From contig JADGEO010000006.1 in NCBI GenBank assembly GCA_016744335.1, positions 37,000 through 100,999 of the forward strand: 64,000 nucleotides of DNA, written 5' to 3'. The notes under the pieces are model-generated. The model had not been told where the DNA came from. It saw only the letters and a program-made list of their open reading frames with translations, and made no database searches. A program made the translations under genes and the position numbers. Shown here piece by piece: positions 24,348 to 32,400 of the stretch (its first letter is position 1; every line of letters begins with the position of its first letter). Source of the stretch: Anaerolineales bacterium. Its GTDB lineage: Bacteria; Chloroflexota; Anaerolineae; Anaerolineales; Villigracilaceae.

Positions 24348-25274
24348 ATGGATTTAGTTAAGCTAAAATCTTTTTTATACGCAGCCGAGCAATTAAATTT
24401 TTCAGAGGCAGCGAAGCGTTTGCATCTTACACAACCGACAATTAGTCATCATATCAAAATTTTGGAGCACGAATTAGGCACCGAGTTGTTTGATCGCTCT
24501 GGTGCAAAGCTCCGTTTGACGGAAGCGGGACGTTTGCTTTTACCCTCGGCGCGTAATATCATCAAGCAATGTGGCGAAGTGAAAGAGATGATGACCTCGT
24601 TAGATAATGAAGTCGTTGGTGAGTTAAGTATTGCCTGTAGTACGACTGCGGGGAAATATATCCTGCCCTTGCTCGTTGCGCGCTTTTGCGAACGCTATCC
24701 TGGTATTCGGGTGAATATTTTGGCTTGCACACCGCCACATATTGTTCCCCGTCTTCTGGAAGGGGATGCGAATTTGGGCGTTGTCAGTTCTGAGATTGTA
24801 GGGGATGGGACAGAAAGCCAAGTCTTTTTCAACGATTATATTACGCTGATTGCGCCCGCGAACCATGCTTGGTCGGTGCGTCCGTTCATTTCTCCTGAAG
24901 ATTTGCTTGGGGAGCGTTTAATTACCCGTGAAGCAGGGTCTGGTACGCGGCAGATGATGCTAGAGGAGTTGGCGAAGTATGATATCGCGCTGGACGATCT
25001 CAACGTTTTGATGACGCTGGGGAACACAGAAGCAATTGTCCACACGGTCGGGGCGGGGTATGGGGTTGCATTCGTCTCTCAATTGGCGGCAGAATGTTGT
25101 TTAAAGGAGGAGAAGATTATCGAAGTCCCCATCCCCGCGCTAGAGTTAAAGCGTGGCATTTATATGGTGCGTCCAAAAATAGATAATCCTCATCGGGCGC
25201 AGGAAGTTTTTTGGAGTTTTATCCACGATCCTGAGAATGATGATTTGATTCGGCTAGCGGAGATACACCAATAG
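24348..25274 (+). CDS. LysR family transcriptional regulator
   Basis: This 308-residue LysR regulator has an N-terminal winged helix (NFSEAAKRLHLTQPTISHH) and a substrate-binding domain starting at GELSIACSTTAGKYILP. It is clearly a paralogue of the LysR protein encoded at 41863-42804, which carries HLKVGCSTTPGKYVLP. The group resembles CysL-type and selenium-metabolism-associated LysR regulators. It is convergent with the Hdr/DsrE gene cluster and may regulate it, but no operator has been tested. GAGGAGC lies before ATG 24348. Confidence 0.92.
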   Translation: MDLVKLKSFLYAAEQLNFSEAAKRLHLTQPTISHHIKILEHELGTELFDRSGAKLRLTEAGRLLLPSARNIIKQCGEVKEMMTSLDNEVVGELSIACSTTAGKYILPLLVARFCERYPGIRVNILACTPPHIVPRLLEGDANLGVVSSEIVGDGTESQVFFNDYITLIAPANHAWSVRPFISPEDLLGERLITREAGSGTRQMMLEELAKYDIALDDLNVLMTLGNTEAIVHTVGAGYGVAFVSQLAAECCLKEEKIIEVPIPALELKRGIYMVRPKIDNPHRAQEVFWSFIHDPENDDLIRLAEIHQ

Positions 25275-25287
25275 CGCATAAAAAAGT

Positions 25288-25322
25288 AAAAGGCTGTCAG
25301 AAAACTCTGACAGCCTTTTTTG
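25288..25322. terminator. Rho-independent terminator
   Basis: AAAAGGCTGTCAG pairs with CTGACAGCCTTTTTT around a six-base loop. It ends the LysR gene and, read on the other strand, the DsrE end of the sulfur operon. Confidence 0.88.
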
Positions 25323-25385
25323 ATTGTTATCATCGCGAAGCAGTTTTATCGTCTGCGCTTGTGCCCGCGGTATAAGTGTAGGGGA

Positions 25386-25748
25386 TTAGAAGACGTAGGT
25401 TTGTGTCGCTCCTTCTACATCCATCAAGAAGGGAGGGAGTGGTTGAACGATAATCCGTTCGTCGCGGCGATCTTCGGGGTCAATCCCTTTATTTTCTAAA
25501 GCGAGTTCGCAGAGGGTGACTTTTCCGTCTAAATCCATTAATGTGTTGAAGAGTTCAACAGGATTGGGCAAACCTTTGGGGGTGCCGAGTTTCTCCAATT
25601 CACCTTTGAGTGACCAGCGAGCACCTGCTGGGCAGAAGAAGAAGTACACTTCGTAATCAAGCGCAAGTCCTGAGTTTGCAAAGATGAGAGAGGGCATGAT
25701 GCTAGCGGGGGTATCGCCATTACAGACTATTACCATTTTTTCGGTCAT
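25386..25748 (-). CDS. DsrE/DsrF-like sulfur carrier protein
   Basis: This 120-residue protein has a DsrE/F-type fold: MVIVCNGDTPASIMPSLIFA, a hydrophobic strand DYEVYFFFCPAG and ELALENKGI. DsrE-type proteins carry or exchange sulfur, usually on a cysteine, and work with TusA. Candidate cysteines are Cys9, the one in FFFCPAG and the one in LCELAL. It lies at the end of the operon that also holds tusA, 59 bases after the membrane Fe-S gene. The context makes a sulfur role likely. Confidence 0.82.
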   Translation of the reverse strand: MTEKMVIVCNGDTPASIMPSLIFANSGLALDYEVYFFFCPAGARWSLKGELEKLGTPKGLPNPVELFNTLMDLDGKVTLCELALENKGIDPEDRRDERIIVQPLPPFLMDVEGATQTYVF

Positions 25749-25807
25749 TCGATTTTTCCTTTTTGCCTCACCCTAGCCCTCATCTGAGGGGGAGTGGGGT
25801 CAAATAT

Positions 25808-26983
25808 CTAATTTGCTGCTGCCAATGCCGCAGCTGTTTTTTTGTTATATTCTTCCGCTCTAACTTTGACTGCCTGGAAATAGACCGCCAGCGGACGGTA
25901 GAGCATATGCGTCCATTTGCCAATGCCAACTTCGGTGTCAAGCATGGCGATGAGAATCATCGCATGGATGGTGTATATGATGTAGGTGGGCCACGCCCAG
26001 CCTGCATAGCGGAAGGCATGTAAAAGGATACCAGTGAGTGTGCCTACAAATAGGAATGCAGGAAAGAGCCAGTCACTATGGTGTGAAAATTTAAGCGCTT
26101 CTCCTTTTTTCTGAATACGCCCAATCAGTGCCTCACCAGAGGTGTATAGCAAAACGATGGCGGCATAGTAACCGAGCCAGCGTTGCGGATGATAGATAGG
26201 ATATATCTCATCAGTTTGGAACCACCAGAGTAAGCCAACAATCAGTACAAGCATGGTGCCATAGCCGGTTACGAGAAATAGGTGTTTGATCCAACGGCTG
26301 CGATCTTCTCCGCAATCTAACCAGCGTTTTTGAGTAAAGGCGTGAGTCAGTAAAGTTTTGAGCTCGGCTATATAAACGCTTAATGGGATAGTCTCTTTGC
26401 CAGATTTTGTACCCATTGTCAATTGGAACATATTGATCACATTGCGAAGCAGACGCCCTCCTAAGAGAGTGAAGTCTATTAAGACAATAGCCCAAACCCA
26501 CATGGTGGGTGCGAAGGCGTTGATATCAACACGGTCCGTCACGATATCTCCGTAGTTATGCAAGCCTAGAGTTCTTGAAACATGGAATATCACTAACAAA
26601 ATAAGCGGTATTAGTGCGTAACCCACTATAGCCTTCCAAGTAGCCTTGCTCGATGTATACAGACGAGCACCGTGTCCAGAAATATCATATTTTGCGGTCA
26701 GCCAGCGGCGGGCAGCCATCATTGTTTCGCCGGGTTCTGCCCCTTTCGGGCAAGTTGCCGAGCAATCGCCGCAGTAATAGCAGAGCCAAGGGTCGAGGCT
26801 TTGCGTCAGTTTCTCTGTATTCCCAATTTGCACCATGCGAATCATATTGCGTGGAAAAGCATATTCATCGCTGGTGAGTGGACAGATAGCAGTACAGTTG
26901 CCGCAGTTGAAGCATTTCTCAACGCCGACTGCACCGTATTTTTTCATTTCTTTCAGGAGAGTAGGGTCAACTCGAGTTGCCAT
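25808..26983 (-). CDS. HdrC/QmoC-like membrane iron-sulfur protein
   Basis: This 391-residue protein combines a soluble part with two 4Fe-4S sites, CFNCGNCTAICP and CYYCGDCSATCP, and a membrane part of about five helices from residue 120. This HdrC-HdrE fusion is the architecture of QmoC, which links a heterodisulfide-reductase-like complex to the quinone pool. Histidines in LFLVTGYG and HAFRYAGWAWP regions could bind heme b. ATG 26983 overlaps the preceding stop by one base (TAATG). In classical Qmo complexes the partner is APS reductase; apr genes are not present here. Confidence 0.88.
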   Translation of the reverse strand: MATRVDPTLLKEMKKYGAVGVEKCFNCGNCTAICPLTSDEYAFPRNMIRMVQIGNTEKLTQSLDPWLCYYCGDCSATCPKGAEPGETMMAARRWLTAKYDISGHGARLYTSSKATWKAIVGYALIPLILLVIFHVSRTLGLHNYGDIVTDRVDINAFAPTMWVWAIVLIDFTLLGGRLLRNVINMFQLTMGTKSGKETIPLSVYIAELKTLLTHAFTQKRWLDCGEDRSRWIKHLFLVTGYGTMLVLIVGLLWWFQTDEIYPIYHPQRWLGYYAAIVLLYTSGEALIGRIQKKGEALKFSHHSDWLFPAFLFVGTLTGILLHAFRYAGWAWPTYIIYTIHAMILIAMLDTEVGIGKWTHMLYRPLAVYFQAVKVRAEEYNKKTAAALAAAN

Positions 26984-27282
26984 TATGCCTCCTCCTCTGC
27001 ACGGGTGTACAAGACATATTCGCCGCACATGCCTTCTTCGGCGACTACGTCATATTTTTTTAGGGCGGTGATATGCCACAAAACTTCGTGTGAAGGCATT
27101 TCCATCACCTCCGCGATTTCAGGGATTGTTTTAGGTGTATCTCGAATTGTTAGACAAATGTCACGATGGATGCGTTTCTGCTCTTTGAGCAATCCCTGTG
27201 TCCGTTTTACGGTCACCTTATGCTCTTTACGCAACTGTTTCATTTTTTCAGCACGTGCGCGAGCTTCTACTTTTTTATTCAT
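26983..27282 (-). CDS. Small winged-helix protein inside the Hdr operon
   Basis: This 99-residue protein has a basic coiled-coil-like N-terminus (residues 1-45) and a winged-helix segment, TIPEIAEVMEMPSHEVLWHITALKKY, like MarR/ArsR DNA-binding domains. It overlaps HdrA-2 by ATGA and the membrane subunit by one base, so its translation is tied to both structural genes. It may autoregulate the operon or have become a structural adaptor. No metal-binding cysteine pair is visible apart from one Cys in EGMCGEY. Confidence 0.7.
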   Translation of the reverse strand: MNKKVEARARAEKMKQLRKEHKVTVKRTQGLLKEQKRIHRDICLTIRDTPKTIPEIAEVMEMPSHEVLWHITALKKYDVVAEEGMCGEYVLYTRAEEEA

Positions 27283-29327
27283 GCTGGCACCTCCATCAAA
27301 TCCCATAAATCTAGGGCGATAGCGTCTACCATTGCGTCATATTGATCCAATGTCCAGCCCTGGATGTCGATTGCTCGATTCGGGCAAGCGCTGACACATC
27401 CGCCGCATCCCGCACAGTTGGCGGGGGTAACGACAGCCCGTTTCACATCTTTTCCGTTGATGGTAACTGTCTCCATTTTGATAGCATCTTCGTATTTACA
27501 TACTTCGATGCAGGCTCCGTTTCCATCACATTTTTCGGGGTCAACATAGGCTACAAAGGGATCGAGTTGAACTTCGCCTTGTCCGAGCAAAACGGCAACT
27601 TTCACTGCTGCTGCCGAAGCCGCGGCAACGCTTTCTTGAATGGTCATTGGTCCTTGCGCTGTGCCAGCTAAAATCACGCCATTGACGGCTGTTTCGACTG
27701 GTCGCAACTTGGGATGCACTTCTGCTAGGAAGCGGTCTACACCGCGTGAGATTTTGAGCATTTGCACAAGCTCATCGACCTGTGTGGGCATCATGCCAAC
27801 TGCCAGGACGACCAAGTCGGCGGCGACTTCCATTTCTTCGCCTTGAGATAGGCTGTCTTTGGCGCGTACCAGCACGGGATGCGTATCGCCCTCAGGTGCG
27901 GCGACCACTTCGGGACGTTCGATGCCACGATAGCGTAAGAAGCGCACCATCCCTTCGAGAGCTTTTTGATAGTAGGTTTCGTGTCCACGCCCGTAAGTGC
28001 GGATATCTTCGTAGAAATCGTAGATATTGGTATCGGGGAAGCGTTCACGCAGTTCATTTGCCATGTGCAAAGTTGCGGTACAGCAAACACGGGAGCAATA
28101 GTTGTTGACTTGCCCATCTGCTTGGGGTTCGTGAACGCCTTCTGTGTCGCGGCTGCCCACGCAATGGATCAGGGCGATGTCGTTAACCGCGCGTCCAGCC
28201 CAGGTCAAGGTACGTGTCGTTTTATCCAATTCTAGATAACGAATTAGTTGGGGGAGCGTGACCACTTCGGGGAGTTCCTTGTATCCATATTCTCCAGCAC
28301 GTGGTTCGTAAGGTTTGAAACCAGTTGCCACAACAATGGCACCGACTTTTAGATCGAAATTCTTGGGTTTGTTATAAAAGATGGTCGGCTGTCCATTGAC
28401 GATAATTGGCTCGCCATTGTAATGCGCCCAATCGACCGCCGGGGTGGGCGGGTAGCAACCGGGATATGCCTTGTAAATCACCTTGCGCTCGGTTAATCCA
28501 TAGTTGAAGGCATCGGGGACTTTTGGCATGTCGGCGTCGAGCACGGCTTCGGCAATATCGTTGTTGATGCCGCGTGATTGTTGCAAAATCTTGATTTGAT
28601 AATCGCCAACATAGCCAGAGACACCAGTTACTTCTGCTTGTGTAAAAATGGTAACTTTGGGGTGCGAAGCCACTTTTTGAATCAGCTTATCTAGTGTTGC
28701 GCAGGCGTCTTCGTCAGTTGGGAAAACCTTGCCAAGTTGCGCCATGCGTCCACCCAAGAAGGGCGATTTTTCGATTAAGGTGACTTGAATGCCACGCCGC
28801 GCCGTATCGAGCGCAGTTCGTAAACCCGCCACGCCACCGCCGATGACCAGCGCGTGTTTCTCCGCTTCTAAGCGAATTGGCTCAAGCGGTGCAAGCAAGC
28901 GCGTTTTTGCCACGCCGGCCGTCATAAGATTTAGGGCTTTGCAGGTTGCGCCACGATAATCACCATGAGAAACCCAGCTATCCTGTTCGCGCAAACCAAC
29001 ATGGTGATATAGATAAGGATTTAGCCCCGCACGAGCAACAGTGCCGCGAAAAGTTTGCTCATGTAACGAGGGCGCACAAGCCCCCACAATAACGCGATTG
29101 ATGCCCTTTTCTTTAATGTCTTTCTCAATTAGAGCCTGCCCCGCATCTGAGCACATCGACATATCTGTGCGAGAAACCACCACGTTGGGCAAATCCGTCA
29201 TCACTTTTTTGACATGCTCGCAATCAACTGCGTCGCTGATATTCCCGCCGCAATAACAGGTATAAACACCAATGCGGACTTCTTCATCTTTTTCTTCTTT
29301 CTTCTTAGGATTGGTGGATTCAGACAT
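27279..29327 (-). CDS. HdrA-like flavoprotein with C-terminal ferredoxin domain
   Basis: This 682-residue HdrA homologue has the N-terminal domain GVYTCYCGGNI, an FAD fold (VIGGGVAGLRTALD and LGGRMAQLGKVFP) and HdrA cluster cysteines in HCVGSR and YCSRVCC. It also has two C-terminal Fe-S motifs: CDGNGACIEVC, which is atypical, and CAGCGGCVSACP. HdrA proteins bifurcate or conduct electrons between thiols, ferredoxin and quinone partners. ATG 29327 follows GGAGGTGG and overlaps the previous gene by 8 bases. The first 39 residues of the longer open frame are not family-like. Confidence 0.92.
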   Translation of the reverse strand: MSESTNPKKKEEKDEEVRIGVYTCYCGGNISDAVDCEHVKKVMTDLPNVVVSRTDMSMCSDAGQALIEKDIKEKGINRVIVGACAPSLHEQTFRGTVARAGLNPYLYHHVGLREQDSWVSHGDYRGATCKALNLMTAGVAKTRLLAPLEPIRLEAEKHALVIGGGVAGLRTALDTARRGIQVTLIEKSPFLGGRMAQLGKVFPTDEDACATLDKLIQKVASHPKVTIFTQAEVTGVSGYVGDYQIKILQQSRGINNDIAEAVLDADMPKVPDAFNYGLTERKVIYKAYPGCYPPTPAVDWAHYNGEPIIVNGQPTIFYNKPKNFDLKVGAIVVATGFKPYEPRAGEYGYKELPEVVTLPQLIRYLELDKTTRTLTWAGRAVNDIALIHCVGSRDTEGVHEPQADGQVNNYCSRVCCTATLHMANELRERFPDTNIYDFYEDIRTYGRGHETYYQKALEGMVRFLRYRGIERPEVVAAPEGDTHPVLVRAKDSLSQGEEMEVAADLVVLAVGMMPTQVDELVQMLKISRGVDRFLAEVHPKLRPVETAVNGVILAGTAQGPMTIQESVAAASAAAVKVAVLLGQGEVQLDPFVAYVDPEKCDGNGACIEVCKYEDAIKMETVTINGKDVKRAVVTPANCAGCGGCVSACPNRAIDIQGWTLDQYDAMVDAIALDLWDLMEVPA

Positions 29328-30672
29328 GCGCCACCTCCATTTCTGATTCTTCGGCTTGTTCGTGAATTTCGGCTTGATCCTGTTTCTCAGACATATACGC
29401 CGCTGATTCCATTGCTGCTGCCCCCGCCATAACAATGCTATCAACGATGTCCATTGGTCCTGCCGCTGCGCCGGTTACGAAGATTCCTTCACGGTCGGTC
29501 ACGCAAGGAGCAGAGTTTGGCTCTGGGACATAGACAAAACCATCATCCCCAGCTGGGATGCGGTAAACGGGTTTCGTATCGTAGCTTGGTAACATTCCCG
29601 TTGAAAGGACTACTAAATCGTGTGTTCGCTCACTAACTTTTGAACCATTATCGGTAGATTCAAATCTCACAACCGGGTTCTGATGATCATCTTGCGTAAT
29701 TTTTGCTACTTTGCCACGTACAAATTCCACGCCCATTGCTCTGGCATTCTGAAAAAATTGCTCATAGCCCTTACCAAAAGCGCGAATGTCCATGTAATAG
29801 ATGGTAATGTCTGCAAGGGGTAATGAGCCAGAAATGAGCATAGCCTGCTTAATCGCGTACATACAACAGACGCGAGAGCAATACTCCACGCCCAAAGTTT
29901 TGTCGCGTGATCCAGCACATTGTACGTAAGCAATCGAGTCGGGTTCTTTTCCATCGCCAGGGCGGATAATTCGTCCATAAGGTCCCGTAGGCGCCAGTAG
30001 CCGTTCCATCATCAGTCCGTCAATTACGTTATGCAATTCGCCCGCGCCATATTCTTTCTTGGCATCGCGCTTCGTAGTTTCAAATCCCGTCGCTAGGATG
30101 ATCGTATCCGTTTGAAGTGTAAAAAGTTTAGGCTGTTGACTAAAATCTATACATCCCACTGGGCAGGCTTTTTCACATTTGCCGCACAAGATGCAGTTTT
30201 CCATATCTAGAACGGCGATTTGTGGAACTGCCGTTGAGAAGGGAACACGCACCGCACGGGTTGCGCCCATATTTAGGTCAAAGGGATTACGAAGGTCAAT
30301 CGGACAGACATATTCACACATCCGACAACCTGTGCAAGCATCTGCATCAAGATAGCGTGGTTTCTGTAAAACGGTAGTTTTAAAGCCATTGGTGTTTTCT
30401 TCTACCGACTGCACCTCACAATAAGTAAAAAGATGGATATTCTCGTGGTGGGCTACAGCAGACATTTTTGGGGTCGTGATACAGCTACAGCAATCGAGCG
30501 TGGGAAAAACCTTGCTCAGGGCAATCATCTTACCGCCAATGCTGGCTTCTTTCTCCACCATCGCAACTTGATAGCCTTGATCTGCAAGATCTAAGGCAGA
30601 TTGCATCCCCGCTATGCCACCGCCAACCACTAACGCGTCAATTTTTAGAGTGTTCAAGAGTTTTTCCATCAT
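29320..30672 (-). CDS. HdrA/QmoA-like flavoprotein
   Basis: This 450-residue FAD protein shows VVGGGIAGMQSALDLA (15-30), the HdrA-type CCSCITTPKM, two 4Fe-4S motifs (CTGCRMCEYVCP and CILCGKCEKACP) and YCSRVCC. Length and order match QmoA, the flavin subunit paired with a larger HdrA/QmoB. It acts as a cytoplasmic electron hub. ATG 30672 overlaps the stop of the MvhD-like gene by ATGA; an extended frame to 30780 overlaps that gene without similarity. Five genes of this operon overlap in this way. Confidence 0.92.
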   Translation of the reverse strand: MMEKLLNTLKIDALVVGGGIAGMQSALDLADQGYQVAMVEKEASIGGKMIALSKVFPTLDCCSCITTPKMSAVAHHENIHLFTYCEVQSVEENTNGFKTTVLQKPRYLDADACTGCRMCEYVCPIDLRNPFDLNMGATRAVRVPFSTAVPQIAVLDMENCILCGKCEKACPVGCIDFSQQPKLFTLQTDTIILATGFETTKRDAKKEYGAGELHNVIDGLMMERLLAPTGPYGRIIRPGDGKEPDSIAYVQCAGSRDKTLGVEYCSRVCCMYAIKQAMLISGSLPLADITIYYMDIRAFGKGYEQFFQNARAMGVEFVRGKVAKITQDDHQNPVVRFESTDNGSKVSERTHDLVVLSTGMLPSYDTKPVYRIPAGDDGFVYVPEPNSAPCVTDREGIFVTGAAAGPMDIVDSIVMAGAAAMESAAYMSEKQDQAEIHEQAEESEMEVAHV

Positions 30673-31106
30673 TGCACCGCCTCTGGGATAGTCATTTCGT
30701 CTCTGACAAAGCCAATCCCTTTGAGTAAAGTATCCATTTGCGTTACTTCTTTTAGGAAAGGTTTGGTGCAAACGGTACAAATCGCCGCTAGTCGTAAGCG
30801 ACGAGTGTCGATGCCACGCTCTTTCATTAATGGATAAGTTTGGTTGATCATCACTGCAGTTCGTTCTGGTCCACCTTTATATGGGCTATCGGTGCCGCTG
30901 TACATCACTAAAATTGCATCAATGCCCTGCTCAAAGCAGCGCAGATAAAATTCTTCTGGGAATATACAGGGGCATAATACAGGCAAAATATAAGTGTTAG
31001 TTGGATAGTCAGTATGCAACTGCCCAACCGAATCTGCACCTGCGTAGCCTCCTGATATGGTCGCCAAAATCAATATTTTGGGTTTGTGTTTTTTGTTTTC
31101 TGCCAT
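30669..31106 (-). CDS. MvhD/FlpD-like hydrogenase iron-sulfur subunit homologue
   Basis: This 145-residue protein resembles MvhD-type electron carriers: KILILATISGGYAGADSVG, VLCPC, FEQGIDAILVMYSG and PLMKERGIDTRRLRL. MvhD proteins hold a 2Fe-2S cluster between donor enzymes and HdrA. The usual cysteine/histidine stretch after the GxD segment is here MYSGTDSPYKGG, without Cys, while LCPC and CTVC supply cysteines elsewhere. The gene starts at ATG 31106; no good start lies further upstream. It is coupled to the QmoA-like gene by a 4-base overlap. Confidence 0.8.
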   Translation of the reverse strand: MAENKKHKPKILILATISGGYAGADSVGQLHTDYPTNTYILPVLCPCIFPEEFYLRCFEQGIDAILVMYSGTDSPYKGGPERTAVMINQTYPLMKERGIDTRRLRLAAICTVCTKPFLKEVTQMDTLLKGIGFVRDEMTIPEAVQ

Positions 31107-31142
31107 AGGATTGTCCTGGTTTTCAAAAAATAGGATAGTGCT

Positions 31143-31183
31143 GGTTGAGTAGCCTGACAGTTCCATCGTCAGCCTACTCAACC
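31143..31183. repeat. GGTTGAGTAGG-type inverted repeat
   Basis: ggttgagtagcctgac and gtcagcctactcaacc form a 16-base stem with one mismatch between the TusA and MvhD-like genes. It could fold in the operon mRNA. The motif also ends the repeats at 170-290 and 62089-62198. Confidence 0.65.
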
Positions 31184-31208
31184 TCCGCTATTGTTTGACT
31201 TCTAATCC

Positions 31209-31457
31209 TTATTTCAGTCGTTTAAGAAATAATCTCTCATAGCCATCAGAAACAAGATCTCCGAGATACTCATGCCCCACTTTTTTGCACCAGCGTGGCA
31301 TATCATTCTTTGTTTGGGGATCTCCTGCCCAAATTTCTAGTACTTCACCAATTTGAACAGAGCCAATGCTCTTTTTTGCCTCTAGCAAAGGTCCTGGGCA
31401 GGACATTGCGCGAGCGTCAACGGTTTTAGCAGCGGTTAGGGTTGTTAGGTCAGTCAT
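31209..31457 (-). CDS. TusA/SirA-like sulfurtransferase
   Basis: This 82-residue TusA-family protein has the sulfur-carrying cysteine in DARAMSCPGPLLEAKK (near residue 20) and VLEIWAGDPQTKNDMPRW, the usual middle motif. TusA proteins relay persulfide sulfur to molybdopterin, tRNA or sulfur oxidation enzymes. A TusA beside DsrE and Hdr-like genes suggests delivery of sulfane sulfur to or from the Hdr-like complex. The start at ATG 31457 overlaps the ArsR gene by 8 bases. Confidence 0.92.
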   Translation of the reverse strand: MTDLTTLTAAKTVDARAMSCPGPLLEAKKSIGSVQIGEVLEIWAGDPQTKNDMPRWCKKVGHEYLGDLVSDGYERLFLKRLK

Positions 31458-31824
31458 TGAAATTCTCCTTATCTAAATATGTTTTTTTTGAGCCAAAAGG
31501 CTTCTCGTCATGCCCTTGCTTTTCTGGCAGAGGGTTTTTTTTCAAAATTGTGCAATTTTGCATCAATTCGTTTTCAGCAATCCGGTAAAGAACAGCCTGC
31601 CCAACTTTACGGGAGGTCAAAATACCTTTATCTTTCATCAAGCGCAAGTGTTGTGATGTACTCTGCATAGATGAGCCAACTGATTTGGCAATTTCAGTCA
31701 CGGCTTTTTCCTCACCTTGCAATACCCAAATAATTAATACGCGGCGTGTACTGCCAAACACTTTGCAAAGAGCTGCTTGTTTGCGGGCTAATTCTTCTAG
31801 TTTTGTGAACTCATATTCATTCAT
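31450..31824 (-). CDS. ArsR family transcriptional regulator
   Basis: This 124-residue ArsR-type regulator has a winged helix with GSTRRVLIIWVL, VTEIAKSVGSSMQSTSQHLRLMKDKGILTSRK and VLYRIA. It is the first gene of the operon with tusA and the Hdr-like subunits, so it probably controls it. Cysteines at about 20 (ALCKVF) and 90 (MQNCTIL) could sense sulfane sulfur, as in SqrR/BigR-type members, but this is an inference. The 3' tail is basic and lacks a metal-site motif I can name. Confidence 0.88.
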   Translation of the reverse strand: MNEYEFTKLEELARKQAALCKVFGSTRRVLIIWVLQGEEKAVTEIAKSVGSSMQSTSQHLRLMKDKGILTSRKVGQAVLYRIAENELMQNCTILKKNPLPEKQGHDEKPFGSKKTYLDKENFND

Positions 31825-32400
31825 ATTGCATTCTCAATAGATTGCTTGATTACGTTTCTACTTTACTATTCTTATGAAAGTTTATATAGTGAAATAGGTC
31901 ACAAAGGATATTGCGTTTCTCTATAGAGTGCTATAAGGAAACATAATGGAAGAAAAACTACCTTCGGCATAAACTTATAATGGATAAGTCAGTTTGAGAA
32001 AAATGTACTTTAAGCGTTTTAGGAAGCCGCAGTGCAGAGCGTTGCAGTTCGGATTATGCATGGCGTGCTGGTTAGATTCGCGGTGCAACGCATCCAAAAG
32101 TAGATCTAATGCACCACGGCCATTTTTTTTGATGGGATAAAGAGCCCTTCCACGCATGTTTTGGGCTGGGGGGACTGCACCCAAGCATTTTCGTGGCGTG
32201 AACGGGGGAGATACTATGCCTTTTGTCATTAATTTGTTTATTAATGGCACACAAGCCCAAAACAAGGACGCTTTTTCCACCTTCCGATAGGCAGTTGTGA
32301 TATAAATTACTATGCGTTGCGGCAAAAAATCCGTATTCTAGGGTTAGAGTCGGCAGTAAGATAATCTTGTTATATTCTGAGCAAAAAGTTGGTACACAAT
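31825..32400. other. Intergenic region without a convincing gene
   Basis: This stretch of about 570 bases holds the likely ArsR operon promoter region next to the ArsR start (AT-rich 31840-31960) and then GC-richer sequence with repeat fragments such as cacaagcccaaaacaaggacg (32249-32269). Overlapping open frames occur on the minus strand but show no recognisable protein. It could be decayed coding DNA. Confidence 0.5.

Noticed and set aside
25386..31824. Methanogen-type heterodisulfide reductase
   Set aside because: There is no HdrB with CCG domains; subunit layout (HdrA pair plus HdrC-HdrE fusion) fits Qmo-like complexes better.
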